Positions 48,900 through 59,619 of a DNA stretch of 64,000 nucleotides are shown here, piece after piece. The stretch covers positions 217,501-281,500 of the forward strand of contig CAUYUJ010014553.1 of NCBI GenBank assembly GCA_963575745.1. The letters are read 5' to 3'. Numbering within the stretch: position 1 is the first letter of the stretch; each line of letters opens with the position of its first letter. The notes below the pieces were generated by a model, which worked only from the letters and a program-made list of their open reading frames with translations, was not told where the DNA came from and did no database searches. The stretch comes from Prorocentrum cordatum. Taxonomy: Eukaryota; Sar; Dinophyceae; Prorocentrales; Prorocentraceae. Made by a program: the position numbers and the translations under genes.

Positions 48900-50640
48900 T
48901 GACGAGATGGTTAAGCTGTGGCTAAAGGCCTGGCTTCAGGCCCCCGATCGCCCAAGCGGGCCATTCGAGGCTGCGCTGGAGGCGGGGGAGACGACGGACG
49001 ACGCCGCTCGGTTGGCGGACCAGCTCGACCCCCCTGCTACCGCGCGGTCCACCGCAGCAGGGGTGGACGGGGCAGGCGGGGAGCGGGTCGGGGCGGTGAC
49101 CTTCGCTGTTCCGGAAGGCGCGGGCATGCCCAGGCCAAGCGCCGTGGGCGGCGTGGGCGGCGCGGCCCCACCCCCGCGCAAGGCCCGTCGGCGTACCCGC
49201 AGCGCCCCTGCTCCCGCGCTGGTGAAGCCCGCCGCCTGGCGGTACGCCGGCGGGGGCGCCCCGAAAGGGATTCAAGGTGAACTCACCGACCCCCGCGAGC
49301 TGGATGCGACCGCCACCGAGGCGATGTTGGCCAAGCTTGCCGAAGGGACGCGGGCCAATTACAGCGCCGGGTGGCGTAACTGGGTACTCTGGCGGAGGCT
49401 CCGAGGCCGGAGCCCATACCTGCAGGGGGAGACTCGGGACGCCCGCCTTACGGATGAGGATGACCTCATCCGGTATGTCGTGTACCTGTACAAGGTGATG
49501 AAGAGGCGAGCCACGACCATCCGCCAGCGCCTGTTCGCCATTCGGTATGCCCACACCCTGGCCGGGTTTGGGGATGTGACCTCCGATCGGCGCCGGCTCT
49601 GGACCACGATCGAGGGACTCCGCCGCTGGGACGGAAAGGCGAAACGGAAGCTGCCGGCCACGCCCCGGATGTTGCGCTGGCTCCGAGAGTACTTGTTCGC
49701 CCACGGGACGGCCACGCGCCGGGAGGCGACCATCCTATGGGCGGCGCTTATGACGGGGTACTTTTTCATGCTCCGCGCGTCGGAGTATTTGGTCCAAGAG
49801 GACCGCTCCTGGAGTATGGGACGGGTGGTGCGTGGGCAGGACGTACAGGGGATGCGCGGAGGTACACCCAGCGCAAGGCTCAGCGACTGCGATGAGGTAG
49901 TACTGACGATCACGTCGTCCAAGACGGACCAATTTAACGCAGGTTGCGTACGCAACCATTACCGTTCGGGGGTGGAGTTGTGTGTCGTGGACGCACTCGC
50001 CGACCTCCAGAGGGAGCTGCCGGACCGGTTTGGACGAGGAACCGAGGCGGGGCTCCCCCTGTTCCGCCGGCCCGATGGCCACCCGATTATGCGGGAGGAG
50101 GTGCAGGGGCTCCTCCAACTCGCGGCCGCCGCCTGCGGCGTGGACGCAGGCCAGATGGGATCCCACTCCCTGCGCATCGGGGGCGCGACGGCGTTGTACC
50201 ACGCCTGTCGCGACCTGGAAGCGGTCAAGAGGTTCGGGAGGTGGTCCACGGACGCCTTCCACGGATACCTCTGGGAGGACCATCGGCGTCAGGCTCCATT
50301 CGCCCGAGGCATGGCGGAGGGCCACGCCTTATTGGCCCCGGAAGCCCGCGGTGACGACGGCGCCGCGGCCGGCGCCCGCCCCGACCAGTTGGCCGGGAGC
50401 GACCCGCCCCAGTTTGGGAGCGATCTGAGGCCCTCGGAACGCCCGGCCTGGGCGCCCGGGCGCCCCCCCTGGGCGCGCCCTTCGGCGCGAGCAGGGTCAA
50501 CTACGGAGGGGGAAGGAGAGGAGGAATTGGTGAGATACGAGCCAGGGCGAGGAGTTAATGGGCGTGTGGGAAAGCAGCAGGCGGGCCCCACGGGTATTCA
50601 GGTCAGGGCGGGGGCTTCGCGTTGTGGGGGTATCCCGGTG
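48544..50640 (+). CDS. End of methyltransferase-like domain and tyrosine recombinase of the DIRS-like element
   Basis: The frame is +1 relative to Pol and overlaps it. Meaningful sequence begins near 48600 (YANTLILEGSEGGWTVRALH, then PKEIWCAQGG), which resembles motif IX of cytosine-5 methyltransferases and completes the domain begun in the other frame. After a Pro/Arg-rich linker comes a helical N-terminal recombinase domain (TRANYSAGWRNWVLWRRLRG) and then the catalytic domain: Arg in LRASEYL near residue 410, Lys in TSSKTDQ near 458, HSLRIGG near 541, and GRWSTDAFHGYLW near 565-577 with the candidate nucleophile Tyr. The enzyme would insert the circular cDNA without target duplication. The frame stays open to 51171, past the likely end of the element, so the stop of the recombinase is not visible. 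Confidence 0.78.
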
Positions 50641-50820
50641 GACCTCTCGCCTTCGACCCCCCTTTCGCTACCGCTCCCGATCGCCCCAGGCACGCCCACC
50701 TCCTCTTGGTCCTCTCATCCGCAGCCATCTCCCACTCCAGAGCGAGGCGCGCGAGCAGCGCGCGCACCCCAGCCCCGCGCGCCAGCCGCGCCGTCGCCCC
50801 GCGCTCCGGCAGCGTGCATC

Positions 50821-51171
50821 ATGGGATTCCTGGTAGGCCTGGTGGCCCCGGACCAGAGCAAGGCGCGTGGCCATGACTACAGCATCATGGCGGTGAACCC
50901 CCTCGGCGTCGTCGTCTCGGGGGCCGCGCTGTCGGACGAGCTCCGGAGTGCCGCCCACAACATCCTGTACACGGGGGTGAACGAGCTGGACAGCGAGGAC
51001 CTCGTCGAGGTGGTCAACCACGACCACGAAGCAGCCCCGTGCATCGCGGCGGCTTGCTTGGCCGCGGGGGCGAGCGAGGGCCACGGCCAGCTGGTGATAG
51101 TCGACGGCAAGCGGGGTGCGTGGGGGGTGGGCGCGGGGCCGAATATCAAGGTCCAGCGCCAGGCGGCCAAG
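50821..51171 (+). CDS. Start of an unrecognised gene, cut by the assembly gap
   Basis: ATG 50821 opens a compact, protein-like stretch (GFLVGLVAPDQSKARGHDYS, then NPLGVVVSGAALSDELRSAA) that ends at the N run. It is in the same frame as the recombinase, but the 200 bases between (50640-50820) are Pro/Ser/Arg-rich and look non-coding. I therefore treat it as a separate gene or first exon. The text resembles a host protein, not a mobile-element protein. No family recognised. Confidence 0.45.
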
Positions 51172-51271
51172 NNNNNNNNNNNNNNNNNNNNNNNNNNNNN
51201 NNNNNNNNNNNNNNNNNNNNNNNNNNNNNNNNNNNNNNNNNNNNNNNNNNNNNNNNNNNNNNNNNNNNNNN
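51172..51271. other. Assembly gap of 100 N
   Basis: Exactly 100 N, the usual placeholder for unknown length. The left side is coding-like sequence and the right side is a satellite array, so a repeat probably caused the break. Confidence 0.99.
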
Positions 51272-51778
51272 CCCAATTCGGCCACCGAAGGCCCCAGTGG
51301 GTGTGCCTGCATGCGTCCCGCACATCCATTTCGGCACACCCCTCACTCGTTTCGTGACTCCTCACACGTTGTGTGGCCCCATAGGGAACCCCACCGAAGG
51401 CCCCAGTGGATGTGCCCGCATGCGTCCCGCACACCCGTTTCGGCACACCCCTCGCACGTTTCGTGACACCTCACACGTTTCGTGGTTCCATAGGGAGCTC
51501 CACCGAAGGCCCCAGTGGGTGTGCCCGCATGCGTCCCGCACATTCATGTCGGCACACCCCTCGCACGTTTCGTGGCCCCGTAGGGGGCTCCACCGAAGGT
51601 CCCAGTGGGTGTGCCCGCATGCGTCCCGCACGCCCAATTCGGCGCACCCCTCACACGTTTCGTGGCCCCATGGGGAGCTCCACCGAAGGTCCCAGTGGCT
51701 GTGCCCGCACGGGTCCCGCGCACCCATTTCGGCACACCCCTCACACGTTTCGTGGCCCCATAGGGAGCGTCACCGAAG
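51272..51778 (-). repeat. 90-bp satellite, left array (minus orientation)
   Basis: At least five units; on the plus strand each reads CACACGTTTCGTGGCCCCAT, AGGGAGCTCCACCGAAGG, CCCCAGTGGGTGTGCCCG, CATGCGTCCCGCACACCC. It is the reverse complement of the array at 54110-56390. Its left end is lost in the gap. Confidence 0.95.
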
Positions 51779-51782
51779 AATA

Positions 51783-51836
51783 GATTCACAATTGCGGTAT
51801 TCATAATTGCATATGGTTGGGTCCTTCGCCAGGATA
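51783..51836 (+). repeat. Left arm of a 54-bp inverted repeat
   Basis: GATTCACAATTGCGGTATTC to CCTTCGCCAGGATA. Matches the complement of 54057-54109 at 51 positions or so. It joins the left 90-bp array directly. Confidence 0.9.
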
Positions 51837-51850
51837 TTTTTTGTTTTTTG

Positions 51851-51890
51851 TTCCCAACCCTCCTGTGTTGGGTACTCGTTTTGAATAGAG
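51851..51890 (+). repeat. Leader module next to an array (copy 1)
   Basis: TTCCCAACCCTCCTGTGTTG, then GGTACTCGTTTTGAATAGAG, followed by CT-rich sequence and the 102-bp array. Its reverse complement occurs at 56492-56533, where it is followed (on the minus strand) by CT-rich sequence and the 90-bp array. Confidence 0.75.
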
Positions 51891-52027
51891 CACTGTGGTG
51901 TGGTCTCCACCTTCCTCCTCCTCCCGCCTCCCGCCTCCTCTCTCCCCTCTTCGCCTCTTCTCTTGCTCTTACCTCCTCATCCTCTTCTCTTCGCTCCTTC
52001 TCTCCTCGCTTGCTTTTTACCCATCTT

Positions 52028-53290
52028 TACCTCGCCATCTCTGGGGCGCTGCGATCTGTGAAACTGTCGCCACTTTCGAGGGCTGCTGGGGTGGCCAGCG
52101 AAATGACGCCCCACGGGGACTCAGATTAGACCTCGCCATCTCTGGGGGGCTGCGATCTGTGAAACTGTCGCCACTTTCGAGGGCTGCTGGGGTGGCCAGC
52201 GGAGGTGACGCCCCACGGGGACTCATACTAGACCTCGCCATCCGTGGGGGGGCTGCGATCTGTGAGACTGTCGCCACTTCCGAGGGCTGCTGGGGTGGCC
52301 AGCGCAGTGACGCCCTACGGGGACTCGGATTAGACCTCGCCATCCGTGGGGGGGCTGCGATCTGTGGAACTGTCGCCACTTTCGAGGGCTGCTGGGGTGG
52401 CCAGCGGAGTGACGCCCTACGGGGACTCAGATTAGACCTCGCCATCCCTGGGGGGCTGCGATCTGTGAAACTGTCGCCACTTCCGAGGGCTGCTGGGGGG
52501 GGCCCGGGCCCAGCGCGTGACGCCCTCCGGGGAAACAGATTAGACCTCGCCCTCCCTGGGGGGCTGCGATCTGTGAAACTGACGCCACTTTCGAGGCCTG
52601 CTGGGGGGCCCAGCACAGTGAGGGCCACGCGCGGATTCAAATTAGACCTCGCCATCCCTGGGGGGCTGCGATCTGTAAACTGTCGCCATTTTCGAGGCCT
52701 GCTGGGGGGCCCAGCACAGTGAGGGCCACGCGCGGATTCAAATTAGACCTCGCCATCCCTGGGGGGCTGCGATCTGTGAAACTGCACGCACTTCGAGGGC
52801 CCTGCTGGGTGCCACGGAGTGTCCGCCCTACGGGGACTCAGATTAGAGCCTCGGCACCCCCCCCCCCTCCCAGGAGGGCTGCGATCTGTGAACTGTCGCC
52901 ACTTTCGAAAGGGCTGCTGGGGAGCCAGCCAGTGACCCGCCCTCCGGGACTCAGATAGACCTCGCATCCGTGGGGGGGGCTTGCGATCTGTGAGATCGAC
53001 GCCACTTTCGAGGGCTGCTGGGAGGAGAAGGAGTTGACGCCCTACGGGGACTCAGAATAGACCTCGCCATCCCTTGGGGGGCTGCGATCTGCGAAACTGT
53101 CGCCACTTTCGAGGGCTGCTGGGGTGGCCAGCGGAGTGACGCCCTACGGGGACTCAGATTAGACCTCGCCATCTCTGGGGGGCTGCGATCTGCGAGCCTG
53201 TCGCTACTTTCGAGGGCTGCTGGGGTGGCCAGCGGAGTGACGTCATACGGGGATTCAGATTAGACTTCGCCATCCCTGGAGGGCTGCGAT
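52028..53290 (+). repeat. 102-bp satellite array
   Basis: About 12-13 units of GACCTCGCCATCCCTGGGGG, GCTGCGATCTGTGAAACTGT, CGCCACTTTCGAGGGCTGCT, GGGGTGGCCAGCGGAGTGAC, GCCCTACGGGGACTCAGATTA. Units at 52540-52960 are more diverged. Frames across it have no stop in places but are repeat products. Confidence 0.95.
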
Positions 53291-54056
53291 CTGTGAAAAT
53301 GTGTCATTTCCCGCGGGCCGCCCGCAGTCCTGGCGGCGCGCCTGCGAACGTTCAGCTCCCGCACTAAATGTGCAGGGATGAGGCGGAGAAGCTAGCGGGC
53401 GAGCTAAGTCTCGCTCGCTTCTTGCACTTACTATAAGCAGGTTTGAGCCTGTGGAACGCTGCGACGACATGGCGCAGGCAGCGCTCAGTGTTTAGCGTGT
53501 ACCTGCAAACGCGGCGCTTTTCTGTCTCCTCCCGCCACCTTCATTGTCTTCCTATTCCCCGCTTCGCCTGCTCCATGCATGCTGCTGCTGCCGCGATGGC
53601 CTTTCGCCCCCCCATTCCATCCTCCTCCTGCCCCTCGTTCCCGTCCCCGTTCTTCTTCGAGCCTGGGGCCTCGATCCTCGTTCTTTCGATCGTCGTCCTG
53701 TGAGTCGTGCAACGCATGCGCGTCCCATGTAGATTGCGCAACAAATCACCGTGTCTACATTGTCGTTGTTCCTGCTAATGTTGGCCTACTCCTCTTGCCA
53801 CTTGATGCGCATGGGTTGGGTACGTCGCAGGGTAATTTTTTCAAGTTTGGCCCCCAGTCTACTCTTGCACAACAGACCACAATTCAGACCCCCTCACCTC
53901 CAAATACCAAGGAAGCTTCTGAGGGCATCAAATCGTTGAATACTTAAAGGAAGTGAGCTGATGATTTCTGCGTTTCCGTACTTCCCCTTCTATACGATTC
54001 CCAGGCTTGCGCAGGGCCTCCAAGGGAGTCCCTGGACGTAGGAAACGACCAAAATT
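53291..54056. other. Core between the array and the right arm, no gene identified
   Basis: Mixed sequence with frames below 125 codons and no convincing protein. It could hold the non-repetitive part of a foldback element. Confidence 0.4.
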
Positions 54057-54109
54057 ATCCTGGCGAAGGACCCAACCATATGCAATTGTGAGTACCGCAG
54101 TTGTGAATC
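54057..54109 (-). repeat. Right arm of the inverted repeat
   Basis: TATCCTGGCGAAGGACCCAA to GCAGTTGTGAATC, the complement of 51783-51836. The 90-bp array in plus orientation follows at once. Confidence 0.9.
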
Positions 54110-56390
54110 CCTACGGGGCCACGAAACGTACGAGGGGTGTGCCGAAATGGGTGTGCGGGACGCATGCGGGCACACCCACTGGGGCCTTCGGCGGAATTCC
54201 CTATTTGGCCACGGAGCGTGTGAAGGGTATGCCGAAATGGGTGTGCGGGACGCATGCAGGCGGCAGCATTGGGACCTTCGGTGGAGCCCCTCTACGGGGC
54301 CACGAAACGTGCGAGGGGTGTGCCAAAATGGGTGTGCGGGACGCATGCGGGCACACCCATTGGGGCCTTCGGTGGAGCTCCCTATGGGACCACGAAACGT
54401 GTGAGGGGTCACGAAACGCGTGAGGGGTGTGCCGAAATGGATGTGCTGGACGCATGCGGGCACACCCACTGGGACCTTCGGTGGAGCTCCCTATGGGGCC
54501 ACGAAACGTGTGAAGGATATGCCGAAATGGGCGTGCGGGACGCATTCCCTATGGGGCCACGAAACGCGTGAGGGGTGTGCCGAAATGGGTGTGCGGGACG
54601 CATGCGGGCGGCAGCACTCTGGGGCCTTCGGCGAAGCTCCCTATGGGGCCACGAAACGTGTGAGGGGTGTGCCGAAATGAATGTGCGGGACGCATGCGGG
54701 CGGCGGCACTGGGGCCTTCGGCGGAGCTCCCTTTGGGGCCACGAAACGTGTGAGGGTGTGCCGAATTGGGTGTGCGTGACGCATGCGGGCGGCAACACTG
54801 GGGCCTTTGGCGGAGCTCCCTATGGGGCCACGAAACGTGTGAGGGGTGTGCCCAATTGGGTGTGCGTGACGCATGCGGGCGGCAGCACTGGTGCCTTCGG
54901 TAGAGTTCCCTATGGGGCCACGAAACGTGTAAGGGGTGTGCCGGAATGGTGTGCCGACATGCCATGCGGCGCACACGGGGCCTTTCGCGGAGCTCACCAT
55001 GTGGGCCACGAAACGTGTAAGGGGTGTGCCGAATTGGATGTGGGTGACGCATGCGGGCGGCAGCACTGGGGCCTTCGGCGGAGCTCCCATGGGGCCACGA
55101 AGCGCGTGAGGGGTGCCGAAATGAGTGGCGGGGACGCGTGCGAACTGTGCCACTCGGACCTTCGGCGGAGCTCCTAAGGGGCCACGAAGCGTGTGAGGGG
55201 TGTGTCCGAATTGGTGTGGGTGACGCATGCGGGCGGCAGCACTGGGCCTGTGGCGAGAGCTCCCCCAGCACCACGAAGCGTGTGAGGGGTGAGGGCCGAA
55301 GGGGGGGGGGGGGGGGGGGGGTGGTGGCCGAACGCAATGCGGCGGCAGCGTCTTGGCCCTTTCGGCGGAGCTCCTAATGGGGCCACGAAACGTGGTGAGG
55401 GTGTGCCGAGTGTGCCGGATTGGGTTGTGATGATGATATTGCGGGCGGGCACACTGGGCCTTCGGCGGAGGTCCCTATGGGGCCACGAAACGTGTGAGGG
55501 GTGTGCCGAATTGGGCGTGCGTGACGCATGCGGCGGCAGCACTGGGGCCTTCGGCGGAGCTCCTATGGGGCCACGAAACGTGTGAGGGGTGTGCCGAATT
55601 GGGTGTGCGTGACGCATGCGGGCGGCAGCACTGGGGCCTTCGGTGGGGCTCCCTATGGGGCCACGAAACGCGTGAGGGGTGTGCCCAGTTGGGTGTGCGT
55701 GACGCACGCGGGCGGCAGCACTGGGGCCTTCGGTGGGGCTCCCTATGGGGCCACGAAACGTGTGAGGGGTGTGCCGAAATGGGTGCGGTGGGCGCATGTG
55801 AACGCAGCCACTGGGGCCTTCGGTGGAGCTCCCTGTGGGGCCACGAAACGTGTGAAGGGGTGTGCTGAACTGGGTGCGGTGACGCATGCGGGCGGCAGCA
55901 CTGGGGGGGCCTGTGGCGGAGCTCCCTGGGCAATGAAACGTGTGTGGGGTGTGCCGAATTGGTGTGGGTGAAGCATATGCGGGCGGGCACTGGGCCTTCG
56001 GCGGAGCTCCCTATGGGGCCACGAAACGTGTGAGGGGTGTGCCGAATTGGGTGTGCGTGACGCATGCGGGCGGCAGCACTGGGGCCTTCGGCGGAGCTCC
56101 CTATGGGGCCACGAAGCGTGTGAGGGGTGTGCCGAATTGGGTGTGGGTGACGCATGCGGGCGGCAGCACTGGGGCCTTCGGCGGAGCTCCTATGGGGCCA
56201 CGAAACGTGTGAGGGGTGTGCCGAATTGGGTGTGGGTGACGCATGCGGGCGGCAGCACTGGGGCCTTCGGCGGAGCTCCTATGGGGCCACGAAACGTGTG
56301 AGGGGTGTGCCGAATTGGGTGTGGGTGACGCATGCGGGCGGCAGCACTGGGACCTTCGGCGGAGCTCCTATGGGACTACGAAGCGCTGTA
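54110..56390 (+). repeat. 90-bp satellite, right array (plus orientation)
   Basis: About 25 units of GGCCACGAAACGTGTGAGGG, GTGTGCCGAATTGGGTGTGC, GTGACGCATGCGGGCGGCAG, CACTGGGGCCTTCGGCGGAG, CTCCCTATGG. Units at 56000-56380 are nearly identical, while 54940-55480 are diverged and include a G20 run (55302-55321). Because 90 is a multiple of three, long open frames appear on both strands; none is called. Confidence 0.95.
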
Positions 56391-56491
56391 CTGGGTGGGT
56401 GAAACGCAGGGAAGAGGGGGAGGAGGGAGGAGGACGGGGAGGAGGAGGATGGGGGAGAGGAGGAAGGAGGAGGCGGGAACGCGGGGCACCG

Positions 56492-56533
56492 TCTCTTCAA
56501 AACGAGGACCCAACACCACAGGATGGTTGGGAA
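56492..56533 (-). repeat. Leader module (copy 2, minus orientation)
   Basis: CTCTTCAAAACGAGGACCCA to GGATGGTTGGGAA, the complement of 51851-51890 with a short indel. The GA-rich stretch 56410-56480 corresponds to the CT-rich stretch after copy 1. Confidence 0.7.
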
Positions 56534-56699
56534 TTTGATTACATGAGTTGGCCGATCAAGCCTAGCTACGACCGGGGGCTCGGGACCGCGACCTCGAGCG
56601 CGCATGGGGGTACCGGGGCCTCTGGGGCGCCCCTGGGACGGCTCCCGAGGGCGCCGGAGGCCGCCAAACAGATCAAGAGGGCGCACGAGCCTCGAAATG

Positions 56700-57535
56700 T
56701 AGCTTGAAGATGCCGACGATGGCTCCAAGAGGGCTCCCGGGAGCCCCCGAGACAGCCCAAGAGGGCCCCAAGAGCCCTCCCAAGAGGGCCCCAAGATGCA
56801 AAAATGGCCCCGTCCCCGTCGGAAAACGTAAATTTTTTAGTGATTCGCCTCTTGCCCTTCCAGGGAAACGAAGACGGCCCGAGAGGCCGCCAGGATCGCC
56901 CCAAGACAGCCCAAGAGGGTTCCAAGACAGCCCAGAAGGGCCCCTGGCTAGCCCAAGAGTTCCCCAAGACGGCCCAAGAGGGACCCAGGACGGCCCCAAG
57001 CAGGGGCCCAGAGAGGATGCCCTACGAACATTTCAAGCCATCCGCCCCCAGAGGTCCCAAGGAGGCCCCAAAAGGCCTCCGAAACGCCCCAGACGAACCT
57101 GGCCTCCCAGAGTTTCCGGAGGCTTCTCCAGCGGAGATCCACGCAGGGGGGAGGGAGGAGGAAGAGGAGGAAGGGAGGAGGAGCAGGGGGATAGAGGGAA
57201 GATGCAGAAAAGATCAGGACGAGGAGGAAGAAGAGGGAAGGCTGAGCAGGAAAAGTGTGCAGAAGGACGAGGGGAGGAAGGGCGAGGAAACGAGCATAGA
57301 CGAAGAGAAGTGAACACTGAATAACGAGGATGTGAGAAGAAGCAGTGGGATCCCCAATTCGGCCAAGAGGCCCCCAAGAGGGGCCCAAGAGAGCTCCAGG
57401 ACGGCCCAAGAGGGCCCCAATACATCTCATCAGAGCCCCAAGACGGCCCAAGAGGGCTCCAAGAGAGCCCCAAAAGGCTCCCAAGACAGCGCCAAGGGGC
57501 CCAGAAGACGCCCCCAGGAGAGCCCTGGAGGGGTC
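56700..57535 (+). repeat. CCCAAGAGGGCC-rich repeats
   Basis: Short words (CCAAGAGGGCCCCAAGACGG) in two blocks, with a GA-rich island at 57150-57260. Same style as 400-1510. No gene. Confidence 0.7.
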
Positions 57536-57589
57536 GTGGTGGTGATGGCTGCAGTTGGCTTCAGTTCGTGCGCCGATTGTGGTCCTACC

Positions 57590-57882
57590 GACGATTCGGA
57601 TGGTCGTGGCGGTGGCACTTGCCGTGGTGGTAATGATAGTGGTCGTGGATTCGCGGCAGTGGCAGTGGCAATGGTAGTGGTATTGGTGGCGGTACAGGCA
57701 GAGGTTGAACCAATGGCCGTTATAGTGGTCGTGGACAGTGCAAGCTTTGTGGATGGGGTGGTCATGCCCAGAATGGACATGGAATCAGAAATGGTCGTGA
57801 CCGCGGTGATGGCGGAAAGGGCGGTGGTAGCCATGGCGGCATTGGCGGTGTTGAGCGTGGTCGCGGGAGTGGCTAGAATCTA
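57590..57882 (+). pseudogene. Gly-rich zinc-knuckle fragment, probable gag remnant
   Basis: One plus-strand frame reads SGSGNGSGIGGGTGRG, a stop, then NGRYSGRGQCKLCGWGGHAQ, NGHGIRNGRDRGDGG and GGVERGRGSG to TAG 57879-57881. CKLCGWGGHAQNGH resembles a retroviral-type zinc knuckle with the last Cys replaced. Gly/Arg flanks and a knuckle are usual in Copia-type gag proteins. The internal stop shows it is broken, or that the frame is chance. The other open frame here (Val/Ala-rich) is the shadow of this one. Confidence 0.4.
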
Positions 57883-58200
57883 AGCGCGCGCGAAGCGCGC
57901 GTGGTTCTAGTGTGTATATAGATATATATGTGACCAAAAGATTTCATGTTGGCGTTGATTGGTTTCATTTTTTGAGACAGTCGCGAATTCCATTCAACAG
58001 TTATTTCGTAAGTGTGTTGTTTCTTTGAGTACCTTTTCGGTTATTGACGTCCCATGGTTCCACATCGTGTTTCGTTTTTAAAGTTTATCGTTTTGTTGCG
58101 GTCGTCCGTTCAAATGTGGTTGCGGTTCAAGCACGTTCGATCGATTTCTTACGAGTTTTTTGACGTGGGTGCCGATCCGCAACGAACGCCTCCAAACGTG
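57883..58200. other. No gene; AT-richer sequence
   Basis: A short hairpin, GCGCGCGAAGCGCGC, at about 57887-57901. No other feature. Confidence 0.4.
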
Positions 58201-58965
58201 GCATTAGTTGCATTTCTGCAGCCTTTGCTTCGTGGTGGGCTTGACGGGATGCAGATTCATTCCCCTCGGCCTCGGTCGCGGCCTGTACCACCTTCGAGGT
58301 AGTTTCGTTCGATTTTGTAGCAGCGCTGTTGCAAAGCGTGGTTCGATGTCTGTTCGCCTCAGTAACTGGTTTTGGTTACGGTTCGAACATGGTTGATCGA
58401 GTTTCTTTGGATTTTGGGGCTCAGTTCTGGTTCGCGACGCCCTCGACGAACTGCAAGTCGAGCTTCGCCGATCTCGAAGGCGGCCCATGGCGCCCACAAA
58501 TGGGAAGCTGTTCGAATTCGTCGGGCCTCCATTGTGGCTCGTGACGCGCCGAACGGGATACATATAGACCTTGCCTGGCCTCGGTCGCGGCTCGTGGCAT
58601 CTTCGCGGGAATCTGGTTCGGATTTGCCGGACGCGAGGTGCGCAGTTGCAATCTGTCATTCGAGTTTCCCTGGCCTCAGTGACTGGCTGTGGTCCGAACG
58701 TCTTTGACAGAGCTAGTTCCAAGTTTTCGTCAGCATAGCCCGCCACGCCCTGAACGGACCCTACTTTGAGCTTTCGCGATCTCGGCCGCACTTCGGGCAT
58801 CTGTTGTGTGACGCGCTGAACGGGATGCAGCTGCACCTTCTCTGGCCGCTCTCGCGGCCTGTGGTTCCTTCGGGAGTCTGGTGCGAATTGATTGATGGAG
58901 TTCGCAGCTGCGGAGTGTGTTTCGAGTTTCCTTGGCCTCTGTGACAAGCACCGCATAAATTAGTG
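58200..58965 (+). repeat. About 280-310-bp diverged tandem repeat, three copies
   Basis: Landmarks GGGATGCA(G/T)AT, CCTCGGTCGCGGC and CCTCAGTGACTGG/CCTCTGTGAC recur near 58240, 58550 and 58815. Copies are perhaps 60-70 percent alike by eye. No protein-like frame is shared between copies. Confidence 0.6.
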
Positions 58966-59600
58966 TAAAATTTGAGATCTAGCTAGAGTCGCATTGAGTG
59001 AAGGCTTAAATTTCAAGTCCTATTGGCATGATACCCATTAGACACACGCAGAAGGACGTTCGACAAACGTGCTTAAGACCATTACTATGCGCGCGCGTTG
59101 AAATTGAAGCTGGATATGTCTGAACGCGAATCTTAGTTCCCATGCCACATTTGTTATCATTTAATTCTCATATCAAATGTGTTTTAATGTTTTGAATGCG
59201 TTATCTTTGCATCGCATTGGTATGTGCGTGTTTTCAGAAAACACAGTTTTTCTCCCGTTACGTTTTGCAGATTTTTTCGGATTGTTCATTCTTGAGATTT
59301 TTTTGTCGAAGTAGACCGTGCGGTTAGTCTATCGAGTTACGGCCGTTGCCAGAATTTCGTAAAGGGGGGTAACCGGTTTAACCGCGATGTCGTTGTTATT
59401 TTCAAGGGACGGTTACCCTTGAAGATTCGGTTCATGTTGTCGTTGCTTTTCTTGTGGAATCGGTTCCACAAGGGTGTGCCGGGAGTGATGTGGTGCGATC
59501 TATGTGGTCCAATCTATGTTGTGCAATCCACTCTGCTGAACTTGAAGTCGTCATCTCCACTGCTCGCGCAAACATCCCACCCACCCACCCGCAACTTGGT
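58966..59600. other. AT-richer region, no gene seen
   Basis: Lower GC than most of the window, with no convincing open frame and no repeat by eye. Confidence 0.4.
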
Positions 59601-59619
59601 TTGCACAACCTCTTAAGAC

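Larger units (their letters stand above)
17540..50640 (+). mobile_element. DIRS-like retrotransposon split by an insertion
   Basis: The order is Gag-like ORF, reverse transcriptase, RNase H, a methyltransferase-like domain and tyrosine recombinase. This is the known DIRS order, and the tyrosine recombinase replaces the integrase of LTR elements. About 21 kb of foreign DNA lies between the Gag-like and Pol parts. The outer ends are approximate: I did not identify the terminal or internal complementary repeats that DIRS elements carry. The left limit is set at the leader-like sequence, the right limit after the recombinase. Confidence 0.75.

Noticed and set aside
52017-52722. Plus and minus frames across the 102-bp array
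   Set aside because: Same reason: period near a multiple of three and no domain.
54110-56390. Many open frames of 80-260 codons on both strands
   Set aside because: The 90-bp unit is a multiple of three, so frames stay open by repetition; the peptide repeats exactly with the DNA unit.
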